Shown here in pieces: positions 55,113 to 64,000 of a stretch of 64,000 bases of DNA. Both the position numbers and the translations under genes were made by a program. The stretch's first letter is position 1; every line of letters starts with the position of its first letter. Location of the stretch: NCBI RefSeq assembly GCF_040219635.1, contig NZ_JAVJSC010000004.1, positions 186,001 to 250,000 of the forward strand, in the 5' to 3' direction. This DNA is from Pyruvatibacter sp. Lineage in GTDB: Bacteria; Pseudomonadota; Alphaproteobacteria; CGMCC-115125. The notes under the pieces are model-generated. The model had not been told where the DNA came from, ran no database searches, and saw nothing but the letters and a program-made list of their open reading frames with translations.

Positions 55113-57356
55113 GTGTCGAAGGGTGTTTGTGATGACTGCAGCGTCGTGGCTTCCAAAAAAAGCTTTCAGGCAAATTTGAAAGCATCCACATTCCTGGCCA
55201 GGTCGGCAGCAGCAGCTATGCTGGCGTCTGCAATGCTTGTCAGCACAACAAGCGGCATTGCCGCTCAGGGTGCAGAGGGTGCGACGTCTGGCGATGGTTT
55301 GCGAGCCGCTCCAATCAGTGTAACGGCCACCCGAAACCCAATGGAAGCGTTCAGCGTGCCCGGACAAGTGACGGTCAAAGGCGCTGAAGACATCGCGGAC
55401 GAAATCCCGGCCAGTCTTGATGACCTGTTTGATGACATCCCCGGCGTAACCAGCTTTGGCGGTCCGCGCCGTACCGGCGAGATGCCGACGATCCGTGGGT
55501 TCTCCGGTCCGGATGTAATCGTGACGCTTGATGGCACGCGCCAGAACTTTGTTTCCGGTCACGATGGCCGGGCCTTTATTGATCCTGCGTTTCTTGGTGA
55601 AGCGGAGGTCGTCCGCGGATCAAGCTCGGCTCTTTACGGGTCCGGCGGTACAGGTGGCATTATTGCTCTACGTACTCTCACGGCTGATGACCTGCTCAAA
55701 GGTGATGAGACGGTTAGCGGTCGAGTTGGTCTATCTTATCGCTCTGGCAATGACGAATTCGCACAGCGCATTGTTGGTGCCTGGCGCCCCAGCAATATGA
55801 CTGACGTGACTGCTGGTATCGTTCGTCGCCGATCATACGACGTACGACTGGGCAATGACGTCAAGCTGGATTCTGAAGACGACATTCTGTCCGGCTTCGT
55901 TCGTGGCGAATTCCGGCAGAACAAAAGCTCTGGCGTTCGTCTGGGTTGGAACCGCTTTCGCAATGACGCGCGTGAGCCGAACAATGGCCAGGCAGCCGGT
56001 GGCACCCTTGCCGACAAGAACGTCGACTCCGAAACCATTTCAGGCGGCTTCTTTTTCAACCCGCCAACCAATCCTGTTCTGGACGCGGAAGTAACCGTGT
56101 ACCGAACTGTCAGCAGCGTTGACGAAACCAACCTGACAGGAGCTTCAGCCAACCTGTTACAGGAACGCAAGCTGACAACTTTCGGCTTCAATGCGGACAA
56201 CACCAGCAACTTTGCCCTTACCGACAACGTTGACCTCTCGCTCACTCTGGGTATCGACTTTTATCGCGAAGATGCTGAGGGCTTGCTCAATGGTGGCCTG
56301 CGCGGTGGCGTGGTAACGGGTAATCAGCAGTTTTACGGCATATTCGCCCAGTCTGCTTTCAGCTTATACGATCTGTTTGGACTGGAAGGATCTGAGCTGA
56401 CAGTCACGCCAGGCTTCCGCTATGACAATTTCGACAGCGCAGACAATGTCGGCAACAATACTGAAGACAATCAGCTTTCACCAAAAGTGAGTGTGAGATT
56501 TGCCCCGACTGAATGGGGTTTTGTCTATGGCTCATACGCGGAAGCATTTCGCGCGCCGCGTCTCGATGAACTGTTCCCCACAGGAACCCACTTCCCTGTG
56601 TTTACAGCAACGAATGCCGTTGTTGACTTCAACACATTTATTACAAATACCACCCTTGAACCGCAGTCCACGGACACGTGGGAAGGTGGGCTTGGTGTCG
56701 AGTTTGATGATGTGTTTGGTGACGGCGATGTGCTGCAGGCGAAAGCCGGTTACTACTCCATCAAAGGCAAAAACTTCCTCACCACGCAGGTGACGCAAAC
56801 TGCGAACACGACAAATCCGCAATTCTTCCCTGCACCCTTCCTGGTTCCCGGATTTACGTGCCGGGCATTCATCTCAATCACTGCTGACCCGAATGGCTGT
56901 GGCGGTACGACGCAAATCGTCAATATCCCCAACGCAGAGCTGGATGGTTTCGAGCTTGAAGCCAGCTACGAGTCATCCCGCTTCCGGGTCAAACTTGCCG
57001 GCTCCACCATGGACACCAAGAACAAGGCAACCGGCGACCCCATCGGCGTTGAGCAGCCAGACCAGATCACTGCCGACCTTCGCCTGAAGCTTCCTGAAGT
57101 CGACAGCTTTATTGGCTGGCAGGCAACGCTCGCTGACAAACACAATGGCGGAACCATTCGGGCCAATGATCGCAACTCCTATCAGCTGCATGAAGTGTAT
57201 GGCCGCTGGCAGGCAGAAGAAGGCGCGCTTGCGGGATTCAGCGTTGGCGTCACCACGGAAAACCTTTTCGACGAAGAATACCAGCGCGTTTCCTCAGACA
57301 CAGTTGAAGAAGGCCGCAGCGTTCTGGTCGACGTCAGTTATCGCCTTGCCTGGTAA
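55113..57356 (+). CDS. TonB-dependent haem receptor
   Basis: This 747-residue outer-membrane receptor of the haem/haemoglobin family has a signal region (ARSAAAAMLASAMLVSTTSG), a TonB-box-like segment ISVTATRNP, and a plug domain with IPGVTSFGGPRRTGEMPTIR and VVRGSSSALYGSGGTGG. The beta-barrel follows, with YGSYAEAFRAPRLDELFPTG (the FRAP-type motif of haem receptors) and the C-terminal Trp of an outer-membrane protein (SYRLAW). It begins at GTG 55113 after GAAGAGG and heads the hmuSTUV-exbBD-tonB operon. It imports haem, possibly from host haemoproteins. Confidence 0.93.
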   Translation: MSKGVCDDCSVVASKKSFQANLKASTFLARSAAAAMLASAMLVSTTSGIAAQGAEGATSGDGLRAAPISVTATRNPMEAFSVPGQVTVKGAEDIADEIPASLDDLFDDIPGVTSFGGPRRTGEMPTIRGFSGPDVIVTLDGTRQNFVSGHDGRAFIDPAFLGEAEVVRGSSSALYGSGGTGGIIALRTLTADDLLKGDETVSGRVGLSYRSGNDEFAQRIVGAWRPSNMTDVTAGIVRRRSYDVRLGNDVKLDSEDDILSGFVRGEFRQNKSSGVRLGWNRFRNDAREPNNGQAAGGTLADKNVDSETISGGFFFNPPTNPVLDAEVTVYRTVSSVDETNLTGASANLLQERKLTTFGFNADNTSNFALTDNVDLSLTLGIDFYREDAEGLLNGGLRGGVVTGNQQFYGIFAQSAFSLYDLFGLEGSELTVTPGFRYDNFDSADNVGNNTEDNQLSPKVSVRFAPTEWGFVYGSYAEAFRAPRLDELFPTGTHFPVFTATNAVVDFNTFITNTTLEPQSTDTWEGGLGVEFDDVFGDGDVLQAKAGYYSIKGKNFLTTQVTQTANTTNPQFFPAPFLVPGFTCRAFISITADPNGCGGTTQIVNIPNAELDGFELEASYESSRFRVKLAGSTMDTKNKATGDPIGVEQPDQITADLRLKLPEVDSFIGWQATLADKHNGGTIRANDRNSYQLHEVYGRWQAEEGALAGFSVGVTTENLFDEEYQRVSSDTVEEGRSVLVDVSYRLAW

Positions 57357-57399
57357 CCACACAACACGACCCCAGCGGTCACACTTCAGGAGAAACACC

Positions 57400-58458
57400 A
57401 TGCCGGACACCTCTGTTTCTGGACTCCACTCTCGTGTTGCCGAGCTTAGAGAACGATTGCCCAAGTTGCGGGCACGCGACGTTGCTGCCGAGCTTGGCAT
57501 TTCAGAAGCCGAACTGGTCTGTTCCGGACTTGGCAAGACAGCAACCCGGCTTAGCGGATCATGGTCTGCAGTGATTACGGCTTTCGGTGATCTGGGCGAG
57601 GTCATGGCCCTCACCCGCAACGAAGGTGTGGTGCATGAAAAGGTGGGTGAGTACGCCAACATGGATTTCGGCGCCCATGGCGGCATTGTCTTGAACCACG
57701 ATATTGACCTGCGCCTCTTTCTGGGCCGCTGGCACTTCGGCTTCGCCGTCAACGAAGACACGCGCTCGGGTTCAAGGCGCAGCCTTCAGTTCTTCGATAT
57801 TGACGGTACTGCTGTTCACAAGGTGTACATGCGATCAGAGAGCAATGACGCGGCATATGATGCTTTGGTCGAACGCTTTTCTCATGAAGACCAGTCCAAC
57901 CTGATTGAAACACGACCGGTTCCGGGGACTGCCGCTGACAAGCCTGACAGTGAAATCAACCACGAGGCTATGTTGCAGGAGTGGAGCCGGCTCAAGGACA
58001 CTCATGACTTCTTCCCGCTGCTGCGTAAATACAAAGTAGGGCGGCAGCAGGCGTTGAGGCTTGCAGAAGGTCGTTTTGCCCAGCAGGCCCCTTCTGATTC
58101 TGTTCAGCGCGTGCTGAACACGGCAGCCGATCGTGGCGCACCAATTATGGTGTTTGTCGGCAACAAGGGGTGCATCCAGATCCATACCGGTCCGGTGGTC
58201 CGCATTGAGCCCATAGGTCCATGGATCAACGTTTTGGATGATGGTTTCAATCTTCATCTGCGCACGGATCTCGTCGCTAGCGCCTGGGTTGTTCGCAAGC
58301 CGACTGTGGATGGTGACGTTACATCCGTCGAAGTCTATGACGTCGATGGCAACATGATGGTGCAGTTCTTCGGCGAGCGTAAACCTGGACAGACCGAACG
58401 TGACGACTGGCGCCAGTTGATCGCAGACGGCGTGCTTGGCCAGGGAGTGGCGGCTTGA
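57400..58458 (+). CDS. hmuS: Haem-handling protein HmuS
   Basis: This 352-residue cytoplasmic protein of the HemS/HmuS/ChuX family receives haem after import and releases iron or passes haem on. It has the family's two-fold repeat: the N-terminal half includes LGEVMALTRNEGVVHEKVGE and IDLRLFLGRWHFGFAVNE, and the C-terminal half has GCIQIHTGPVVRIEPIGPWI and FNLHLRTDLVASAWVVRKPT. The His of QIHTGPV is a likely haem ligand. ATG 57400 is preceded by AGGAGA. Its stop overlaps the hmuT start (TGATG). Confidence 0.93.
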   Translation: MPDTSVSGLHSRVAELRERLPKLRARDVAAELGISEAELVCSGLGKTATRLSGSWSAVITAFGDLGEVMALTRNEGVVHEKVGEYANMDFGAHGGIVLNHDIDLRLFLGRWHFGFAVNEDTRSGSRRSLQFFDIDGTAVHKVYMRSESNDAAYDALVERFSHEDQSNLIETRPVPGTAADKPDSEINHEAMLQEWSRLKDTHDFFPLLRKYKVGRQQALRLAEGRFAQQAPSDSVQRVLNTAADRGAPIMVFVGNKGCIQIHTGPVVRIEPIGPWINVLDDGFNLHLRTDLVASAWVVRKPTVDGDVTSVEVYDVDGNMMVQFFGERKPGQTERDDWRQLIADGVLGQGVAA

Positions 58459-59411
58459 TGACCATATCTACGCTTGGTGTAAGGACATTTTTCTTCACTG
58501 CCGCACTTGTTTTTGGGGGAGGCGCAGCGCCTCTGACCGGAACCTCTCCGGATGCCCGGGCAGAAGCGCTGCAAGCCCCTGAAAGAATTGTGTCCGTTGG
58601 CGGAGCCGTCACCGAAACGCTTTATGCCCTTGGGCTTGGTGGCAAGCTGCTGGCTGCCGACACAACGAGCATGTATCCAGCGGAAGCACGCGCATTGCCC
58701 AAGGTCGGCTATCTGCGCCAGCTGTCCGCCGAAGGCGTGCTGGGCATGCGCCCCGACCTCATCCTGCTGGGTGAAGGAGCAGGCCCCGCGGCGGCTGTTG
58801 AACAGATCAAGAGTGCTGATCTGGATGTTATCGAAATTGGCTCACCATGGACGCCAGACGGTATTGGCTCACTCATTGAGACCGTGGGCAACGCCACCGG
58901 CCACGCCGCACGGGCAGCCGACTTTGCCATAACGGTTGCAACTCAGTTCAGCGAACTAAAGGAAGCTATTCCCACAAAAGAGCAACCATCAGTCTTGCTC
59001 GTTCTCAATGCCGGCACGGGCCCTCTTTTCGGCGCAGGCACAAACACCGCTGCTGAAGCGATCATAACAATGGCCGGCGGACGCCTCGCTCTCCCGACAC
59101 TGGATGGGTACAAGCCACTGTCGCTGGAACCCGTGCTGACTGCTGATCCTGATTACATCCTGATACCCAATCACGTTGTCATGGCTTTGGGTGGGGAAGA
59201 AGCTCTTGCAAACATCGACGTGATTTCCAAAACCACTGCCGGACGTGAAGGCCGCATCATCGTGGCCGACAGTCTCTACCTGCTCGGCTTTGGCCCTCGC
59301 ACACCACAAGCCATTGCTGATCTGGCGGAGCTGTTTCATCCGGATGCGGACATACCTCTTGCGGGGCGTGCGCAGGCTCCATCCGGGCAAATGTATTTCA
59401 CCGGGAGCTGA
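58458..59411 (+). CDS. hmuT: Haem ABC transporter substrate-binding protein HmuT
   Basis: This 317-residue periplasmic binding protein has a signal peptide (TLGVRTFFFTAALVFGGGAA) and the cluster A-II fold typical of haem and B12 carriers. It includes RIVSVGGAVTETLYALGLGG, the Tyr-containing segment MYPAEARALPKVGYLRQLSA, and MRPDLILLGEG. The Tyr in VGYLRQL is the usual haem ligand position of HmuT/ShuT proteins. The start overlaps the hmuS stop, and the stop is 2 bases before hmuU, so the three are tightly coupled. Confidence 0.92.
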   Translation: MTISTLGVRTFFFTAALVFGGGAAPLTGTSPDARAEALQAPERIVSVGGAVTETLYALGLGGKLLAADTTSMYPAEARALPKVGYLRQLSAEGVLGMRPDLILLGEGAGPAAAVEQIKSADLDVIEIGSPWTPDGIGSLIETVGNATGHAARAADFAITVATQFSELKEAIPTKEQPSVLLVLNAGTGPLFGAGTNTAAEAIITMAGGRLALPTLDGYKPLSLEPVLTADPDYILIPNHVVMALGGEEALANIDVISKTTAGREGRIIVADSLYLLGFGPRTPQAIADLAELFHPDADIPLAGRAQAPSGQMYFTGS

Positions 59412-59413
59412 GC

Positions 59414-60490
59414 ATGACGCTCGCGGTCCACGCCAATGGAGACAGCAAAACCACAGCGCTGACGGGCGCGCTGTTTTTACCTCTGCTCGCCTTCGTGGCG
59501 GCAGCGGGCGCTGTGGCAGGGCTGACTTCTGGCTCGGCCGACCTGTCCCTTACGACACTTGCCTCTGAGTTATGGGGCAGCTTCTCGGGTGCTGAACCCG
59601 ATGATCCGGTGGCTCGGACCATTTTTTTGGATGTTCGTGCCCCCCGTGTCGTGCTTGGTATTGCGGTTGGGGCAACGCTGGCCGTTGCGGGTGCTATGCT
59701 CCAGGCGCTGTTTCGTAACCCGCTTGCAGAGCCGTCTATCATTGGTGTTTCGGCTGGCGCTGGTGCTGCTGCGGTTGCCACCATCGCACTTGGTGGCATG
59801 GTGTCATTCATTGGCGTCGGACTGCTCTACATTTTGCCGCTAACGGCATTTCTCGGTGGTCTGGTAGCTACACTCGCAGTCATGGCGGTTGCGCGCGTTG
59901 GTGGACAAACACCGGTGCTGACCATGCTATTGGCTGGCATTGCCGTCACCGCTATTGGTGGCGCGCTCATGGGGCTCATGATGTTCATCAGCAATGATGA
60001 GCAACTGCGTGCCATCAACTTTTGGATGCTGGGCAGCCTGGGCAGTGCCACATGGGCGGCTATCATTCCCGCGCTTATCCTCATGGGTTTGATGCTCGCC
60101 ACTGTGCCGACGCTGACCCGCAACCTCAATCTGATCCTGCTGGGCGAACGCGAGGCGGCCTCACTTGGGCTGACTGTCGATCGGTTCAAGAACATGGCCG
60201 TTATTCTCGTTGCCGCAGGTGTCGGCGCTGCTGTGGCGGTCAGTGGAATGATTGGATTCGTCGGTATCGTCGTGCCGCATTTGCTTCGGCTTGTCATCGG
60301 CCCTGATCACAGAGTTCTGCTCCCGGCATCCGCGATTGGTGGCGCCGCTCTCTTGCTGTGGGCCGACGTGGCTGCACGAAACATGGCGCCTCCCGCAGAA
60401 CTGCCTATCGGGATTTTGACAGCGCTTCTCGGCGCCCCATTCTTTCTCTGGCTTCTGCGCCGCGCTGGCCGGGATGGTGCGGCATGGTAG
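59414..60490 (+). CDS. hmuU: Haem ABC transporter permease HmuU
   Basis: This 358-residue FecCD-type permease has about ten transmembrane helices. Characteristic segments are APRVVLGIAVGATLAVAGAM, QALFRNPLAEPSIIGVSAGA, and the coupling-helix region LGEREAASLGLTVDRFKN followed by GFVGIVVPHLLRLVIGPDHR. It forms the inner-membrane channel with HmuV. It overlaps hmuV by 7 bases. Confidence 0.94.
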   Translation: MTLAVHANGDSKTTALTGALFLPLLAFVAAAGAVAGLTSGSADLSLTTLASELWGSFSGAEPDDPVARTIFLDVRAPRVVLGIAVGATLAVAGAMLQALFRNPLAEPSIIGVSAGAGAAAVATIALGGMVSFIGVGLLYILPLTAFLGGLVATLAVMAVARVGGQTPVLTMLLAGIAVTAIGGALMGLMMFISNDEQLRAINFWMLGSLGSATWAAIIPALILMGLMLATVPTLTRNLNLILLGEREAASLGLTVDRFKNMAVILVAAGVGAAVAVSGMIGFVGIVVPHLLRLVIGPDHRVLLPASAIGGAALLLWADVAARNMAPPAELPIGILTALLGAPFFLWLLRRAGRDGAAW

Positions 60491-61320
60491 CCCTTGCCGC
60501 GCACAATCTCAGCATTAGCCTGTCCGGACGCCGCGTGCTCAAGAATGTTTCCATCTCCGCGAACCCCGGTGAGGTGTTGATCATTGTTGGTCCCAACGGA
60601 GCCGGTAAATCCACATTACTTCGTGCCTTGAGTGGTGAGGTGTCAGCAAACGAAGGTTCGGTCACAATTAACGGATTCAAAATCGACGATCTTTCAGCCG
60701 CAGAACTTGCCCATCACCGGTCGTTGATGCCTCAGCACGCGTCCTTGACCTTCCCTTTCAAGGTGCGTGACGTCGTGGCCATGGGCCGCGAGCCGTTTCG
60801 CAGTGAAGCAGACCATGAAGCGGATCGCACAGCGATACGGTGGGGCATGACGGCGACGGATGTTTCGGGCCTTTCTGAGCGTCCCTACACCAGGCTGTCA
60901 GGTGGAGAGCAGCAGCGTGTTCAACTGGCCCGCGTCCTGGCACAAAGCTGGCGTGCAGCCGGGAGCACTACGCCGCACTATGTGCTTCTCGACGAACCTA
61001 CCGCCAGCCTCGATCTCGCCCATCAACATGCCACGCTACATCTAGCACAAGAACTCGCAGAGACAGGAGCTGGCGTCATTGCCGTAGTGCACGATCTCAA
61101 TCTAGCAGCGCTTTACGCCGACAGGGTCGCGGTTCTGTCAAAAGGAGAGCTTGCAGCCCTTGGCTCACCCGAAGAGGTGCTGATGCCACCCTTGATCGAG
61201 GACATTTTCGGTCTTCGGGTTAAACGGATCTTTGATGAGGACAGCTGCAGACATCTCGTGCTGCCCACAGGCCACCGACACGCTGAAATCATGATCTCAC
61301 ACAGCGCTGCGGCTCAATAA
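60484..61320 (+). CDS. hmuV: Haem ABC transporter ATP-binding protein HmuV
   Basis: This 278-residue ABC ATPase powers haem import. Walker A is GPNGAGKST (residues 36-44), the signature is YTRLSGGEQQRVQLARVLAQ, Walker B is YVLLDEPTASLDLAHQ, and the switch His is in VVHDLNLAALYADR. ATG 60484 lies within the end of hmuU; the open frame upstream to 60358 is antisense-like overlap. The C-terminus (RHLVLPTGHR) is typical of HmuV. Confidence 0.95.
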   Translation: MVALAAHNLSISLSGRRVLKNVSISANPGEVLIIVGPNGAGKSTLLRALSGEVSANEGSVTINGFKIDDLSAAELAHHRSLMPQHASLTFPFKVRDVVAMGREPFRSEADHEADRTAIRWGMTATDVSGLSERPYTRLSGGEQQRVQLARVLAQSWRAAGSTTPHYVLLDEPTASLDLAHQHATLHLAQELAETGAGVIAVVHDLNLAALYADRVAVLSKGELAALGSPEEVLMPPLIEDIFGLRVKRIFDEDSCRHLVLPTGHRHAEIMISHSAAAQ

Positions 61321-61350
61321 CTGCAGGCTCATCAGAAACCAGGTAGCAAT

Positions 61351-62025
61351 ATGGACGATACAAGCATTCCGCAGCCCGCCGCTGTTGAAGCCATTCCAAA
61401 TACAAACAACGCTGTGATGGCGCCTGACGGCCTTGAGCAGCCCGCTCATGCGCTTGTTGATTTTCTGTTACTTGGTGGTCCCGTCTTGTGGGTGCTGGCC
61501 GGACTATCTGTCGTAACGCTCTCTCTTGTCCTCGCCAAGCTGGTTCAATTCTCAATTGCCCGCTTGAACAGCAAATTGAGGTCAGGCGGGCTGGGCGCGA
61601 TAAAGTCTGCCACGGCCACTGCGATTAAAAGCCATCCGAAGGATCGCGCGCTTGTGGAGGACGCAGGTCGCAGGGCTGCTCGCGGGATCATGCGGCCCTT
61701 GGAGCGCGGGCTTGGAACGCTTGGCATGATTGCCATGCTCAGCCCGTTGATCGGCCTGCTTGGGACGGTCATTGGCATGATTGATGCCTTTCAGGCGCTT
61801 GAGACCGCCTCCAGCGCGGTTGATCCAAGTCTGCTGTCCGGCGGCATCTGGGTAGCACTTCTTACCACTGCGGCAGGCCTCGTCGTTGCCATTCCGGCTA
61901 CTCTTGCCCATGGCTGGTTTGAAGGACGCCTGTTACGCTTTGCCGATGAAGCGGAATGTCTGATTGGGCACGTTCTGGCTCATGCAGCACCAAGCGCGAA
62001 TACTTTGCGCATAGCCGCTGAGTAA
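61351..62025 (+). CDS. exbB: ExbB-type proton-channel protein
   Basis: This 224-residue protein of the MotA/TolQ/ExbB family has an N-terminal tail, a first helix (GPVLWVLAGLSVVTLSLVLA), a long cytoplasmic loop, and two further helices including GMIAMLSPLIGLLGTVIGMI and VALLTTAAGLVVAIPATLAH. With ExbD and TonB it uses proton-motive force to energise outer-membrane receptors. It follows hmuV by 30 bases, so it is dedicated to the haem receptor or shared from this operon. Confidence 0.93.
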   Translation: MDDTSIPQPAAVEAIPNTNNAVMAPDGLEQPAHALVDFLLLGGPVLWVLAGLSVVTLSLVLAKLVQFSIARLNSKLRSGGLGAIKSATATAIKSHPKDRALVEDAGRRAARGIMRPLERGLGTLGMIAMLSPLIGLLGTVIGMIDAFQALETASSAVDPSLLSGGIWVALLTTAAGLVVAIPATLAHGWFEGRLLRFADEAECLIGHVLAHAAPSANTLRIAAE

Positions 62026-62034
62026 CGTTTTCCC

Positions 62035-62448
62035 ATGAGCACTAACGTCCTCAGCCTGAAACGACCAAGGCCGCGTGTTGTTCTGAGCCTCACACCACTC
62101 ATTGATGTTGTATTCATCCTGCTGGTGTTTTTCATGCTGGTATCTCAGTTCACCAACTGGCGTGAAATCGATCTCATTCCCAGTGCCGTATTGGGCGACT
62201 CGACACGTGACCAAGCTACGCTAACGGTAACGCTGACCGCTGACGGTACGATTCAAATCGAGGGCCGCACTATGGCGAACACACGCGAAGCTATAGGAGT
62301 CATAAAGGCCAGATCACTCGTAAGCGAACCCATAGTGGTGCGGCCGCTGGACGGTGTGGCCATACAACCGGTTATTACGTTGATGGAAGCCCTCGCCGGA
62401 GCTGACGTACCCAACGTGACGGTCGAAAGACCTCAGAGCGATACATGA
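62035..62448 (+). CDS. exbD: ExbD-type protein (first)
   Basis: This 137-residue protein has one membrane helix with the proton-pathway Asp in SLTPLIDVVFILLVFFML, then a periplasmic domain. The basic N-terminus (SLKRPRPR) lies in the cytoplasm. It pairs with ExbB. The next gene, starting inside its stop codon (ATGA), is a second ExbD-type gene. Confidence 0.93.
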   Translation: MSTNVLSLKRPRPRVVLSLTPLIDVVFILLVFFMLVSQFTNWREIDLIPSAVLGDSTRDQATLTVTLTADGTIQIEGRTMANTREAIGVIKARSLVSEPIVVRPLDGVAIQPVITLMEALAGADVPNVTVERPQSDT

Positions 62449-62852
62449 TGCCCTTAAGACATCCACGCACCGAGCGACGACCGGATGGCACGTTGCCGCT
62501 GATCAACATTGTCCTGCTTCTTGTTCTGGCTTTCATGATTGCTGGAACAGTAGATGTGCCCTTGCCAGACCAGTTTGATCCGCTTCGCGTGGTGCAGGCC
62601 GGTCCTGAGACGCAGAGAGCTGACGTCATCGACATCATGGTCGGCCAGAATGGTGACGTGTTTCATCTTGGCGCTGTTACGTCTGACGACACGCTTTCAG
62701 CACTCTTCAGCGAATTGGGGAAAGAAGACAAAAAACTCAGGATCAAATCTGATAGCCGCGCGCCTGCATCAAAGGTGATTGAGCTGCTTGCAACAGCAGA
62801 AGATGCAGGCGTCAAGACCGCTGTGATCATGACCATCGAGGCACAGCTGTGA
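62445..62852 (+). CDS. ExbD-type protein (second, divergent)
   Basis: This 135-residue protein has the ExbD layout but the membrane motif reads GTLPLINIVLLLVLAFMIAG, with Asn where ExbD usually has the critical Asp. A periplasmic domain with IDIMVGQNGDVFHLGAVTSD follows. Loss of the Asp suggests that it does not carry protons itself and may form a heteromeric partner of the first ExbD. It overlaps both neighbours by 4 bases. Confidence 0.88.
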   Translation: MMPLRHPRTERRPDGTLPLINIVLLLVLAFMIAGTVDVPLPDQFDPLRVVQAGPETQRADVIDIMVGQNGDVFHLGAVTSDDTLSALFSELGKEDKKLRIKSDSRAPASKVIELLATAEDAGVKTAVIMTIEAQL

Positions 62853-63559
62853 CGACAAGTCAGACACACAGCTTGCGTATTCCCCGGCTTGCTACGCTTT
62901 GGCCATGGATGATGATGGTCGCCTTGATCGGTCACGTGGCTGTTGCCGTGGTGCTATTCAGCACCGAACCTGAACCGAGTTCTGGTGGTGGTGGCAAAGT
63001 GCTGGGGAAGCTTAGCGTCGCCTTAGGCAGCGGCGCACCTAAATCCAAGATGAAGAATACCGAAACACCCAGCGAACCGGTGGCACAGGACGCACGAAAG
63101 CCTCCAAAAGTACTGGCGAAAAGAGTTCCCGCCAGCCCGTCAAAGCCCGCCCCTGAACCTGTTTTAGAGATGCCACCGGATTCGGCAACGGCCAGTCACG
63201 CCCGCAATGCAACGCCCACACTGGGGAGTGGGGCCGCAGCATCGTCGCCAGGAAACAGCGGCGGCACAGAAAAATCGACGAGCGTGCATGATGCCTATCT
63301 GGCCATGCTTCGCGCCAGGATTGAGGCCAAAAGAACCTATCCCGCTACCGCCCGCAGAGCCGGTCAGCAAGGCGTTGCATCTTTGCGCCTGACCATCACA
63401 GCCGATGGCACGCTGACGCAGCTTCACGTGATACAGAGCTCAGGCCATTTCGCGCTGGACCGCACAGCCAAACGTATGGTGCAAAAATCAGCGCCATTTC
63501 CTGCCCCGCCGCGCACCAGGTTTGAAGTCACGATACCCATTGTTTTTGAGCTGAGATAA
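62849..63559 (+). CDS. tonB: TonB-family energy transducer
   Basis: This 236-residue protein has an N-terminal helix (TLWPWMMMVALIGHVAVAVV), a Pro/Ala/Ser/Lys-rich periplasmic stretch, and a C-terminal TonB domain with YLAMLRARIEAKRTYPATAR, RRAGQQGVASLRLTITADGT and a final VTIPIVFELR. It transmits energy from ExbB/ExbD to the receptor at 55113. GTG 62849 overlaps the second exbD stop. It is the last gene of the operon. Confidence 0.92.
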   Translation: MTTSQTHSLRIPRLATLWPWMMMVALIGHVAVAVVLFSTEPEPSSGGGGKVLGKLSVALGSGAPKSKMKNTETPSEPVAQDARKPPKVLAKRVPASPSKPAPEPVLEMPPDSATASHARNATPTLGSGAAASSPGNSGGTEKSTSVHDAYLAMLRARIEAKRTYPATARRAGQQGVASLRLTITADGTLTQLHVIQSSGHFALDRTAKRMVQKSAPFPAPPRTRFEVTIPIVFELR

Positions 63560-63897
63560 AATCGCTGGTGTCCGGATTGTTTGAGCGAGCGATGAGCACT
63601 CTGCGGTGCTCGGCCCTAATCCCAACCGGGGGAAAGCAAGGGGTCAGGTCACGTGCTGACATATGCGATATCAGCCTCCAGCCGACCCCGAACATTCGAA
63701 CTGGTCTCCGACCGTTTCGAACAAGTCTCTGCCGCAGAGAGCCAACAAAAACGAATATCGGTAAAGTTGAGTCAGAGACGCTCGGAGAGTTCGAAGTCAG
63801 CCAACTTCAAATCTACTAGCATTTTATTCTCTACACAGACGAATACCTCGCAACCTATTGGGTTGTTTTTGCAATTTGAGCCCGAGGAAGGTGGTCA
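63560..63897. other. Intergenic stretch after tonB, no clear gene
   Basis: An 83-residue open frame (63568-63819) has no recognisable protein character, and many Thr, Arg and Ser residues suggest chance. The stretch GGGGGAAAGCAAGGGGTCAG near 63629 is G/A-rich. No strong terminator for the haem operon was found. Confidence 0.4.
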
Positions 63898-64000
63898 ATG
63901 GCGACTAAGAAGGCTGGCTGTGCAGAGCCAAGAACGAGAACCGGTCTCCTCCACAAATTCCCTGTTAAACGGGAATTTGCAGGGAAATTTCGTCATTTTG
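63898..64000 (+). CDS. Possible start of a gene cut by the window end
   Basis: ATG 63898 follows a very good ribosome site, GAGGAAGG at 63884-63891, and opens MATKKAGCAEPRTRTGLLHK with no stop to the window edge. The inverted repeat AAATTCCC/GGGAATTT (63955-63962 and 63971-63978), with GGGAAATTT nearby, lies inside. The encoded residues look more like a repeat than a conserved domain, so the call is weak. Confidence 0.3.
   Translation, partial: MATKKAGCAEPRTRTGLLHKFPVKREFAGKFRHF

Overview
The window reads as chromosome of a G+C-rich alphaproteobacterium, probably marine or otherwise salt-exposed and heterotrophic. The support is indirect: a complete ectoine operon, a complete haem-uptake operon, several acyl-CoA enzymes, DUF2336 and PAS_5 proteins of types common in Alphaproteobacteria, and REP-like palindromes between genes. 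No rRNA, tRNA, CRISPR array, integrase or transposase was recognised. Genus-level placement is not supported by what can be seen here.

Left third (1-24105): a partial DUF2336 gene, two small exported proteins, a CBS-domain histidine kinase, tandem MFS transporters, an enoyl-CoA hydratase, an acyl-CoA synthetase coupled to a ChaC-type gamma-glutamylcyclotransferase, a MaoC hydratase, msrB-ptrB, a GH5 glycosidase, two beta-lactamase-fold serine hydrolases, a DMT permease, two nitronate-monooxygenase-like flavoproteins around an exported alpha/beta hydrolase, and a glutaryl-CoA-dehydrogenase-like enzyme. Three related palindromic elements lie at the ends of transcription units.

Middle (24102-40164): a surface-polysaccharide pair (O-antigen ligase plus MraY/WecA-type transferase), an ALDH/acetolactate-synthase-type operon, a PAS_5 protein, an HtrA-like protease, a response regulator and hybrid kinase that overlap tail to tail, moaA and mobA, a Baeyer-Villiger monooxygenase, an SDR and an MDR oxidoreductase.

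40165-42408 is the anomaly. About 1.85 kb of unrelated DNA sits inside a small native membrane-protein gene. It holds two pieces of one proton-pyrophosphatase gene in the wrong order, a CsaA-like gene with an internal deletion, a lipoprotein gene and the 3' end of a histidine kinase gene. It is either a real insertion of rearranged, once-circular foreign DNA or an assembly/library chimera.

42411-48359 holds an envelope operon (two lipoproteins, a 517-residue exported protein, a DUF4892/OmpA protein, and the disrupted membrane protein). It is transcribed away from a LuxR-type regulator gene across a perfect 16-bp palindrome. The regulator gene overlaps a hybrid kinase gene tail to tail, repeating the architecture seen at 31579-34089. 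This looks like a little-described envelope-sensing or envelope-remodelling system.

48462-54560 is ectR / ectA-ectB-ectC-ask followed by a sodium:solute symporter. A 16-nt sequence is repeated before ectA and before ectB. 55113-63559 is a haem-acquisition operon: receptor, hmuS, hmuT, hmuU, hmuV, exbB, two exbD-type genes and tonB, preceded by two Fur-like boxes.
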